A stretch of 13,951 nucleotides of DNA, from the NCBI GenBank assembly GCA_036508875.1, contig DATCGP010000008.1, positions 1-13,951 on the forward strand. Reading direction: 5' to 3'. Of this stretch, positions 7,289 through 13,951 are shown piece after piece. Position 1 is the stretch's first letter. Every line of letters starts with the position of its first letter. The notes beneath the pieces are model-generated. The model was not told the origin of the DNA and made no database searches. It saw nothing but the letters and a program-made list of their open reading frames with translations. The position numbers and the translations under genes were made by a program. Origin of the DNA: PALSA-660 sp036508875 (GTDB taxonomy: Bacteria > Actinomycetota > Coriobacteriia > Anaerosomatales > PALSA-660).

Positions 7289-7393
7289 CTAGTGGCCCGG
7301 GACCAAGCTGATCCACCGCCGAACGGATCCCTGGGTGTCGCGCAGCGTCGTGGAATCGGTCACGATCGCCATCGTCCGGGTCGTGCGGGTCAC
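7289..7393 (-). pseudogene. Short DegV-like stub coupled to the HIT gene
   Basis: A 34-codon frame begins with GTG overlapping the HIT stop codon (GTGA, 7393-7390), the usual sign of translational coupling. It contains MAIVTDSTTL (residues 8-17). IVTDST near the N-terminus is the hallmark of DegV/FakB fatty-acid-binding proteins, which normally continue for about 280 residues. Here the frame meets TAG at 7289-7291, and I see no continuation in any frame towards 7230. The best reading is the remnant 5' end of a degV gene truncated by a deletion next to the putative RNA. It could instead be a genuine small peptide or a chance match of six residues. Confidence 0.4.
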
Positions 7394-7737
7394 GAGAACG
7401 TCACCATGCCGTGGCTCATCGGGGCGCCACCCAGCACGTGGATGTGCAGATGCGGGACGGACTGCCTGGCGTCCGGCCCACTGTTGACGATCACCCTGTA
7501 TCCGGACGCTGCGACACCCGCGAGTCCCGCGACCTTCGGGATCGCCGCCATGAGCGCGGCGGCAAGCTCGGGTGACACGTCGTCGGCGGGGTCGGAGTGG
7601 TGCTCCCGTGGCACGATCAGGACGTGGACGGGCGCCTGCGGCTGCGCGTCGTTGAAAGCGACCACCTGGTCGTCCTCGTAGACGAACGGGACCGGGATCT
7701 CCCCGGCGGCTATCTTGCAGAAGATGCAGTCCTCCAC
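7390..7737 (-). CDS. HIT-family nucleotide-binding protein (HinT-like)
   Basis: Small cytoplasmic hydrolase of the histidine triad superfamily. HinT members cleave nucleoside phosphoramidates such as AMP-lysine. The 115-residue length fits that branch. CIFCKIAAGEIP near the start and HLHIH (96-100) with its following VLGG are diagnostic, and the triad His residues are 96, 98 and 100. Cys4, Cys7 and a histidine at 46/47 could form the zinc site found in some members. GTG at 7737 has GAAGGAG seven bases upstream. It lies 75 bases downstream of xseB, probably in the same transcript. The physiological substrate is not predictable. Confidence 0.93.
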   Translation of the reverse strand: MEDCIFCKIAAGEIPVPFVYEDDQVVAFNDAQPQAPVHVLIVPREHHSDPADDVSPELAAALMAAIPKVAGLAGVAASGYRVIVNSGPDARQSVPHLHIHVLGGAPMSHGMVTFS

Positions 7738-7812
7738 GTGCTCACTCCTTCGTCGCGGGAACGGCGATGTACCGGCCCTCGCCTGCGGCCCGTGCGGGCG
7801 CTGCGGCCGCGA

Positions 7813-8052
7813 TCAGCTCTCGTCGCCGCCGGCTTCGTCGCTCTCTATCTCGCCCATGAGCATGGTGACCTTCTGCTCGGCCTCCGTGAGCCGCGCCTGA
7901 CATGCGCGCAGGAGCGCGACGCCACGCTCGTAGCGAGCAAGGCTGTCTTCGAGATCGAGCTGCCCGCTCTCGAGCGCGCTGACGATCGTCTCGAGTTCGG
8001 CGAGGGCGTCGGAGAACCGCATGCTCTCGGGGGACAGCGCAGTATCGGTCAT
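7813..8052 (-). CDS. xseB: Exodeoxyribonuclease VII small subunit
   Basis: Small helical subunit that assembles in several copies on XseA to form exonuclease VII, which degrades single-stranded DNA to short oligonucleotides. It has 79 residues, a normal size. FSDALAELETIVSALESG followed by LDLEDSLARYERGVALL is the family signature (about residues 13-48). The acidic tail ESDEAGGDES is typical. Its ATG overlaps the xseA stop as ATGA (8052-8049), so translation is coupled, and GAAGGAG lies ten bases upstream. The frame is open further upstream, but that part overlaps xseA and is unlike XseB. Confidence 0.95.
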   Translation of the reverse strand: MTDTALSPESMRFSDALAELETIVSALESGQLDLEDSLARYERGVALLRACQARLTEAEQKVTMLMGEIESDEAGGDES

Positions 8053-9332
8053 GGCATGCCAACTCCTTCTTCCGTGATGGTCTCGACGACGCACCCCGCG
8101 GCACCGCTGTGCAGACGCACACGCACTCGCTCACCCGGGGCGAGCGTCGAGGCGTTTCGGACCACCGTCGTGCCATCCGCCGCATAGCATACGGCGTAGC
8201 CGCGGGCGAGGATCCCCAGCGGCGAGAGCCCTTCCAGGCGCTCGGCCCCGTGCCTCACGTCCACGCGCCCTCGCTCGAGCGCGCGGAGCACGGCAGCGGA
8301 CATGCGCTCCGCCGCGACACCCACGCGTGTGCGGTCGCGCGCGAGCGGGCCCGGGAGCGCGCGTGCGAGCCCGGCGGCTGCCGCGTCGACACGCTGCGCG
8401 ACCAGCGAGGTCAGCGACGCGGCATCGGTGAAGATGGGGCGCGCCCGCACGACCGCGAGCCGGTGAGCGTCACGTCGCACCGTATGGAGCAGCGCGCGCC
8501 CGAGCATCCGGCGCATGACCTTCAGACGCGCGTCCAGCTCGTCCAGGGCCGGCGCGACGGCTTCGGCCGCTGCCGTCGGGGTCGAGGCGCGAAGGTCGGC
8601 GACCATGTCCGCCAGCGACGTGTCGGGCTCGTGCCCGATGCCGGTCACGACGGGGACAGGACATTCGGCGATCGCGCGGACCACCGTCTCGTCGTTGAAC
8701 GGCATGAGATCCTCGTAGGAGCCGCCGCCGCGAGCGAGTATCACCACGTCCGCGCCCGAGGCGCCTGCCGCACGCAGGCCCTGCACGATCGCATCGGCCG
8801 CGCCCGCGCCTTCCACCGCGACACCCGCGATGAGCAGTTCCGCGATCGGGTAGCGGCGGCGCAACGTGCGGATGACGTCGTGCACCGCTTTGCCGCGTGG
8901 CGACGTGACCAGTGCGATGCGGTCGGGGTGTTCGGGAAGGGACCTGCGGCGTTCGGGGCGCATGAGCCCTTCAGCTTCCAGGCGTCGCGCGAGGGCGGCC
9001 ACCTGCATCCGTAGCGCCCCCTCCCCCGCGGCCTGCAGGGTCCGCACCTGAAACTGCATGCGGCCCTTCGGAGGGTAGACCGTGAGCGCGCCGCTCACCT
9101 CCACGAGCATGCCCTCGCGCACCGCCACGCTCGCAAGCTCGAACGCGTCGCGCCACATCAGGCAGGACATCACGGAGGAACCGTCGGTGAGCGTGAAGTA
9201 GATCGCCTTGTAGCCGGAACGGTCGGTCAGTTCCGAGACCTCGCCCATCACGCGGAGCGGCACCGCCTCCAGCGTTCGCTTGGCGAGCGTCATCGCCTCG
9301 GTGACGGTGAACGCGCGTGGCGCGTCGGACAT
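8049..9332 (-). CDS. xseA: Exodeoxyribonuclease VII large subunit
   Basis: Catalytic and DNA-binding subunit of exonuclease VII, acting on single-stranded DNA in mismatch and damage repair. It has 427 residues. The OB fold covers about 1-100 (VMGEVSELTDRSGYKAIYFT near 28-47). The catalytic core includes ALVTSPRGKAVHDVIRTL with Asp152, ILARGGGSYEDL with Arg201, and GIGHEPDTSLAD with His234 and Asp237, matching the essential residues of the E. coli enzyme in spacing. An alanine/arginine-rich helical region (about 260-370) should bind XseB. The ATG at 9332 is chosen because GAGGAG lies eight bases upstream; the GTG three codons earlier sits too close to that site. recQ ends 47 bases upstream. 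Confidence 0.96.
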   Translation of the reverse strand: MSDAPRAFTVTEAMTLAKRTLEAVPLRVMGEVSELTDRSGYKAIYFTLTDGSSVMSCLMWRDAFELASVAVREGMLVEVSGALTVYPPKGRMQFQVRTLQAAGEGALRMQVAALARRLEAEGLMRPERRRSLPEHPDRIALVTSPRGKAVHDVIRTLRRRYPIAELLIAGVAVEGAGAADAIVQGLRAAGASGADVVILARGGGSYEDLMPFNDETVVRAIAECPVPVVTGIGHEPDTSLADMVADLRASTPTAAAEAVAPALDELDARLKVMRRMLGRALLHTVRRDAHRLAVVRARPIFTDAASLTSLVAQRVDAAAAGLARALPGPLARDRTRVGVAAERMSAAVLRALERGRVDVRHGAERLEGLSPLGILARGYAVCYAADGTTVVRNASTLAPGERVRVRLHSGAAGCVVETITEEGVGMP

Positions 9333-9379
9333 CGGGCGCACTCCTCATCACGGGTTCGGCGTTCCGGCTCGAAACGATG

Positions 9380-10594
<1,215 letters not shown>

Positions 10595-10723
10595 GGCCTC
10601 GAGGTCGCGTGCCCCACCCCGGCCTGTGCGCTGGACTGCCCCATCTCACGATCGTGCCCCGTGCTCCCGATCGCCTTCCGCCCGGCCCCCGACCGACCTT
10701 TCTCGACGGCCGAGGATTCGTAC

Positions 10724-10729
10724 TACAGT
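10724..10729 (+). promoter_or_regulatory. Candidate -10 box for the membrane protein gene
   Basis: TACAGT, the same hexamer as in the promoter at 7004-7032, lies 55 bases upstream of the GTG start. The corresponding -35 position (10701-10706, TCTCGA) is poor, so this is a tentative call. Confidence 0.35.
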
Positions 10730-10783
10730 GTGTGCGGGGCTGGGAAGTCACCAAGGGGAGTCGACCGAAGGGGAGATGTTTTC

Positions 10784-11248
10784 GTGGGCAAGATGCCGAT
10801 CACGATCCTTGCTGGGACCTTGTTCGTCGTCGCGGCGCTCGTGCTGTACACCATCGGCGCGATCGGTTCGTTCCGGAAGAAGGGCGCCTCGAAGCGCGAT
10901 CTCCTCCTCCTGTGGCTCGGTTTCGCGTTCGACGTGCTCGGGACGCTGGTGATGGCGTTCCAGGCGACCTCCGCCATCACGGCCAAGCTGGCCACCGATG
11001 CGTCGGCCTATCTGGTGAACCTCGGATTCGGCGAGACCACGGTCGTGCTCGAGAACGGCCTCTCGACCTACCTGGCGCTCCTAGGGATGTTCGGCATGCT
11101 GGTGGTCATCATCATCGCGGCACGCGCCGCCAAGGCGAAAGACGAGAAGACAGCGCTCACGATGTCACGTGTCATCTTCGCGCCGTGGGTGATATGGGTC
11201 GTCTCGTTCGTCATGATGTCGATCGAGAAGATGCCGAAGACGGGCTAG
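10784..11248 (+). CDS. Four-helix membrane protein, HsmA/TIGR03987-like
   Basis: The 154-residue integral membrane protein has four predicted helices at about 5-25, 39-60, 94-115 and 128-148, separated by basic loops (FRKKGASKRD, ARAAKAKDEK). The pattern LLWLGFAFDVLGTLVMA followed by ...LLGMFGMLVVII and a final WVIWVVSF resembles small four-helix proteins grouped as TIGR03987/HsmA. That match is by memory and its function is not established. GTG at 10784 is preferred over ATG at 10793 because GGGAG lies about nine bases before the GTG. It is divergent from recQ and convergent with rnd, whose reading frame overlaps the last 84 bases. It appears to be monocistronic. Confidence 0.85.
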   Translation: MGKMPITILAGTLFVVAALVLYTIGAIGSFRKKGASKRDLLLLWLGFAFDVLGTLVMAFQATSAITAKLATDASAYLVNLGFGETTVVLENGLSTYLALLGMFGMLVVIIIAARAAKAKDEKTALTMSRVIFAPWVIWVVSFVMMSIEKMPKTG

Positions 11249-12457
11249 AGCTGCTCCGCGGCCGCTAGGGCGCCGGGGTCGCGGTGTCGGCCGCGGCGGG
11301 ATCGGCGGCTCAGCGACGCACGAATCGGCCTGGATGCGGCCGTCGAGGACCTTGAGCCCGATGCGGCCGTCCATGAGCGCCACCAGGTCGTCGCCCACGA
11401 TCGACTTGCGCCAACCCGTGAGCAGCGGGCTGTCCTCGCGCTGCCCGGACGCCAGCCGCTCGAGGTCGCCGCGGGTCGCGAGCAGCGGGACCGCGATACC
11501 GTGCTCCGACGCGCGCACCCGCAGCAGTGCGCCCATCAGCTCCACGACGCCTTCGACGTCGATCACGGTGCGAGGCTTCCGGTCGATGCGCGGCAGGTCG
11601 TCCTCCAACATCGCCACCCCCGCAGCCACCGCAGCGATGATGCCGGCTCCCCCGTCACCCAGCGAGCGCGGGTTCAGCCCCCGGATGTCCGCGAGCGCGG
11701 CAGCCGTGGCCGGCCTGCGCCGCGCCACCTCCACCAGCGTTTCGTCGCCGATGACCCAACGCCGCGGCAGGTCCCGGCGCATCGCTTCCCTCTCGCGCCA
11801 CGCCGCGACCGTCTGCAGCACCCCGAGCTGACGGCGAGTGAGCGACGAGATGCGCCTCAGGCGCCGGAACTGCTGGTCCGGCTCCACGATGTAGGAGGCC
11901 GGATCGGAGAGGCGTTCCATGTCCGCGGCGAGCCAGGTCGTCCGGCCCTCCCGCTCCAGGCGCCCCGTCAGCTCCAGATAGGCGCCATCCAGGTAGCGTA
12001 CGTCGTTGAGCGCGTACTCGATCTGCGCGGGCGTCAGCGGACGCCGGGCCCAGTCGGTGAAGGTGTCCGACTTGTCGATGTCGGCGTCGAACAGGTCCTT
12101 CATCAGACGGCCGTAGCCGACCTGGGCCGGGAAGCCGGCAACGGTCGCGGCGACCTGCGTGTCGAAGACGGGGGTGGCGGCCAGTCCAGCCGCGCGGTAG
12201 AAGATCTCGAGGTCCTGGCTGCCGGCATGCACGATCTTGATGACGCTCGGATCAGCGAGCACCGAGAACAGCGGCGTCATGTCGTCGCCGGCCAGCGGGT
12301 CGATCAGCGCGCACTCGTCCTCCACGGCGATCTGGACGAGGCACAGCTTTGCCCAGTAGGTCTTCTCGCGCATGAACTCGGTGTCGAGGCAGATGCGCCC
12401 GTGGGCGCGGGCGCGTGCGAGCAGCGCTTCGAGTTGAGCAGGGTCGTGGAGGGGCAC
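11165..12457 (-). CDS. rnd: Ribonuclease D with unusual C-terminal tail
   Basis: 3'-5' exoribonuclease of the DEDDy family, trimming tRNA and other stable RNA precursors. It has 430 residues. The exonuclease domain (1 to about 190) shows LDTEF (Asp25, Glu27), HAGSQDLEIF (Asp82) and EYALNDVRYL (Tyr148, Asp152), completing the catalytic set. An HRDC domain follows (about 208-285, LTRRQLGVLQTVAAWRE), then a second HRDC-like region to about 376, the usual end of the protein. The last 50 residues (381-430) are a proline-, arginine- and histidine-rich tail with no family similarity. Their final 27 codons run antisense to the convergent membrane gene, so the natural stop may have been lost. GTG at 12457 has GGAAGGA four bases upstream. 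Confidence 0.94.
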   Translation of the reverse strand: MPLHDPAQLEALLARARAHGRICLDTEFMREKTYWAKLCLVQIAVEDECALIDPLAGDDMTPLFSVLADPSVIKIVHAGSQDLEIFYRAAGLAATPVFDTQVAATVAGFPAQVGYGRLMKDLFDADIDKSDTFTDWARRPLTPAQIEYALNDVRYLDGAYLELTGRLEREGRTTWLAADMERLSDPASYIVEPDQQFRRLRRISSLTRRQLGVLQTVAAWREREAMRRDLPRRWVIGDETLVEVARRRPATAAALADIRGLNPRSLGDGGAGIIAAVAAGVAMLEDDLPRIDRKPRTVIDVEGVVELMGALLRVRASEHGIAVPLLATRGDLERLASGQREDSPLLTGWRKSIVGDDLVALMDGRIGLKVLDGRIQADSCVAEPPIPPRPTPRPRRPSGRGAALARLRHLLDRHHDERDDPYHPRREDDT

Positions 12458-12522
12458 GTGTTCCTTCCGGTCCGCTTAGGCCGCGCCGGCGCAGCCGGCA
12501 GGCCTCTTCACATGTACACAGT

Positions 12523-12570
12523 ATCGATGCACAGACCATGCCACATATCGATGCACAGACCATGCCACAC
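12523..12570. repeat. Perfect 24-base tandem duplication upstream of rnd
   Basis: Two head-to-tail copies (12523-12546 and 12547-12570) differ only at the last base (T versus C). Each begins ATCGATGCACAG and ends CATGCCACA(T/C). They lie 66 bases upstream of the rnd start, in the 154-base gap, and are followed towards rnd by a TACTGT hexamer on the minus strand (12523-12518). A tandem operator for a regulator of rnd, or a recent slippage duplication, would both look like this. The unit is about 50% G+C, well below its surroundings. Confidence 0.8.
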
Positions 12571-12611
12571 AACGGGAATGGACGGCCGGCTGAGCCGCCC
12601 TTCAGGGCCGC

Positions 12612-12983
12612 TCAGCCGTGGAACGCCCCGTACGCTGCGAATGCGATCACGTAGCAGACGCCGCCGGCCACGGTCGTGATGATCTTGGCTCGCCGGCTGC
12701 GCGCCGGCTCCCGCCACAGGAGCCACAGGGCGATCGGCGATCCGAAGACCGTCAGGTACAGGGTCAGCATCAGCAACCAGCGCAGGTTCTCGGAACTCTC
12801 CTGGGAGATGCCGGCGTTCAGGGTGGGCTCGAACTCGTCGACCTTGCGCAGGTCCGGGCCGACCTCCCCGAGCCACCCCATCGTCTTGTTGGGGGGAAGC
12901 CCGGTGCTCGCGCCCCGGTCGAGCGCTTCCTCAAGCTCCTTGTCGCGCGTCACGACGTCGTGCACTCCCTCAGGGGTCACCAC
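12612..12983 (-). CDS. Hypothetical protein with two membrane helices, coupled to the CDGSH gene
   Basis: A 123-residue protein of unknown function. The first 66 residues are hydrophilic and acidic (KELEEALDRG, VDEFEPTLNAG). Helices follow at about 67-90 (LRWLLMLTLYLTVFGSPIAL) and 100-121, with a basic loop REPARSRRAK between them, suggesting both termini on the same side. I recognise no domain. The start is one of two adjacent GTG codons. The first (12983) has GGAG eight bases upstream; the second (12980) overlaps the upstream stop as GTGA. Either way translation is coupled to the bis-CDGSH protein, implying a shared role, perhaps membrane attachment of a redox partner. That role is inference only. 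Confidence 0.75.
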   Translation of the reverse strand: MVTPEGVHDVVTRDKELEEALDRGASTGLPPNKTMGWLGEVGPDLRKVDEFEPTLNAGISQESSENLRWLLMLTLYLTVFGSPIALWLLWREPARSRRAKIITTVAGGVCYVIAFAAYGAFHG

Positions 12984-13684
12984 CAGGTGCTCTCCGATCC
13001 TTCAATGGCGCCGTCGTCGAAACCGGCCTTGATGTGACTGCCGTCGCAGAACGGCTTGTTCGCCGACTTACCGCACCTGCACAGCGTGACCCGGTTGCGG
13101 ACCGGGTACGGCGTTCCGTCCTCCGCGGTCAGCGAGATGCCGCCCTGCACCCACAGCGGGCCGCTCACGCCGGCCTTCGGGTCCTCGACGAGCCCGATCG
13201 CAGGAGCGAGCTCCGGCTCGTGCACGCTTCCGTCGAGCTCGACCGCGGTGTACCGGCCGGCCGGGCACAGGTTCGATTCTTCGATCACGATCCGTCGCGA
13301 CTCGTCGTCATCGATCTCGACGCGCCGCCACGCCTTGCCCTTTGCGGCGCAGAACCGCGCGTCCGCGCAGATATCGACCTGGTCCATGAGCACGATCCGT
13401 GGACCCTGGATGGCGACCGCCGCGTCCTCGTATGCCGCGTGGGACGCCGTCTCGGTGCCGTCGAATCCGGCAGCCACGTGGGAGCCGTCGCAGTACGGCT
13501 TGTTGTCCGATGCGCCGCAGCTACACAGGGTACACGAGGGGCGGTCCGGCAGGTGTTCGCCGGTCCGCCACGCCATACTCTCGCCCTTCTCGTCGGTCAC
13601 AATCGTCTGCCGTGAGATGGGCACGGCGCCGTGGACGACGTACGGGCCGTTCTTCGTGACGCGGATCGACTTGTCCTCGCCCAT
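12977..13684 (-). CDS. Bis-CDGSH iron-sulfur protein
   Basis: A 235-residue protein with two CDGSH (mitoNEET-type) modules, each expected to bind a 2Fe-2S cluster through three Cys and one His. Module 1 is CSCGASDNKPYCDGSH (Cys54, Cys56, Cys65, His69). Module 2 is CRCGKSANKPFCDGSH (Cys202, Cys204, Cys213, His217). The segment between them holds three more cysteines (106, 112, 140) in VDICADARFC and NLCPAGRY, hinting at a further metal site. The N-terminus IRVTKNGPYVVHGAVPI is the lead-in domain common to such tandem proteins. The physiological role (electron transfer, cluster delivery or redox sensing) is unknown. The ATG at 13684 has AAGGA eight bases upstream; the frame is open 40 codons further but without family similarity. 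No signal peptide is visible. Confidence 0.9.
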   Translation of the reverse strand: MGEDKSIRVTKNGPYVVHGAVPISRQTIVTDEKGESMAWRTGEHLPDRPSCTLCSCGASDNKPYCDGSHVAAGFDGTETASHAAYEDAAVAIQGPRIVLMDQVDICADARFCAAKGKAWRRVEIDDDESRRIVIEESNLCPAGRYTAVELDGSVHEPELAPAIGLVEDPKAGVSGPLWVQGGISLTAEDGTPYPVRNRVTLCRCGKSANKPFCDGSHIKAGFDDGAIEGSESTWW

Positions 13685-13740
13685 GACGGGGGTCCTTCCT
13701 GAGACCGTAGCATCCTCGACCGGCGCGGATGCCGTTCTTT

Positions 13741-13749
13741 TGCCATAAT
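13741..13749 (+). promoter_or_regulatory. Extended -10 promoter for the exported protein
   Basis: TGCCATAAT is an extended -10 element (TGN followed by CATAAT), the most AT-rich spot between the divergent genes. No good -35 is seen 17 bases upstream, as is usual for extended -10 promoters. Transcription would start near 13756, about 40 bases before the exported-protein frame. Confidence 0.45.
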
Positions 13750-13794
13750 AGGGCCCGTTCGCGTCCGCGTCCCCGTTGACGGGCCGGTGGGACC

Positions 13795-13951
13795 CTGCCG
13801 ACACTCGGACATCGCTTCAGGACATTCGCGCGTGCCGTGCTCTTCGGTGCGCTGTTCGTGTCGGTCCTTGCCGCGGCCCCGACGCCCGCACACGCGGTCA
13901 GCCCGGGCAGCGGCGGCTGGTACTGGCCGGTGGGCACCGAGAACTTCAAGG
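13795..13951 (+). CDS. Exported protein, N-terminal part only
   Basis: The frame continues past the right edge. It encodes a signal peptide with a basic lead (HRFRTFARA), a hydrophobic core (VLFGALFVSVLAAA) and a cleavage site after PTPAHA, then SPGSGGWYWPVGTENFK. WYWPVGTE shortly after the signal is reminiscent of secreted actinobacterial M23-type peptidases, but the visible part is too short to assign. The start is unclear. The basic lead requires a start before GTG 13837, and the only candidate after the in-frame stop at 13777-13779 is CTG at 13795, preceded by GGTGGG. If GTG 13837 is used, the signal lacks its positive end. The gene diverges from the bis-CDGSH gene. Confidence 0.55.
   Translation, partial: MPTLGHRFRTFARAVLFGALFVSVLAAAPTPAHAVSPGSGGWYWPVGTENFK

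Noticed and set aside
6916..7311. 131-codon plus-strand frame across the RNA candidate
   Set aside because: It begins upstream of the promoter, has no clear ribosome site, runs through the terminator hairpin, and its product has no recognisable feature. The stem-loop structure explains the region better.
7738..8185. Minus-strand frame of 147 codons overlapping xseB and the xseB-HIT gap
   Set aside because: It overlaps the well-supported XseB in another frame and encodes an arginine-rich sequence without domains.
12523..12570. Tandem repeat considered as a CRISPR remnant
   Set aside because: The copies are directly adjacent with no spacer, only two units exist, the unit is not palindromic, and there is no cas gene.

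Overview
The window is GC-rich (about two thirds G+C by eye), densely packed, and reads like ordinary bacterial chromosome. GTG starts are frequent, Shine-Dalgarno sites are strong, and several genes overlap by four bases. Composition, GTG use and gene content (hemE-hemH-hemY without a coproporphyrinogen decarboxylase gene beside them, xseAB, a bis-CDGSH protein) suggest a high-GC actinobacterium. That placement is an inference; nothing here fixes the genus. No phage, insertion sequence, CRISPR array or tRNA was found.

Layout. Bases 1-4610 hold a minus-strand heme cluster read right to left: hemE (uroporphyrinogen decarboxylase), hemH (ferrochelatase), then two tandem flavin-dependent porphyrinogen oxidase paralogs. 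The second paralog runs off the left edge. Upstream, 4817-6793 encodes acetyl-CoA synthetase (acs), separated from hemE by a 206-base gap with strong GC hairpins. Bases 6794-7288 contain no convincing gene. On the plus strand they carry a good sigma-70 type promoter, about 190 bases of strongly foldable sequence and an intrinsic terminator, which together look like an unassigned structured RNA. Bases 7289-10594 form a minus-strand cluster recQ - xseA - xseB - HIT protein, ending in a short frame that starts like a DegV protein and then stops.

On the right, a four-helix membrane protein (plus, 10784-11248) converges on and overlaps RNase D (minus, 11165-12457). A perfect 24-base tandem repeat lies upstream of RNase D. 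Next come a small two-helix membrane protein coupled to a bis-CDGSH iron-sulfur protein (both minus). A divergent plus-strand exported protein is cut by the right edge.

Function. The left half covers late heme synthesis (uroporphyrinogen III to coproporphyrinogen, oxidation, iron insertion) beside acetate activation. The middle is DNA repair (RecQ helicase, exonuclease VII) with a nucleotide hydrolase. The right is RNA processing and iron-sulfur chemistry. The most unusual elements are the putative stand-alone RNA at about 7039-7230, the duplicated oxidase, the DegV-like stub and the repeat before rnd.
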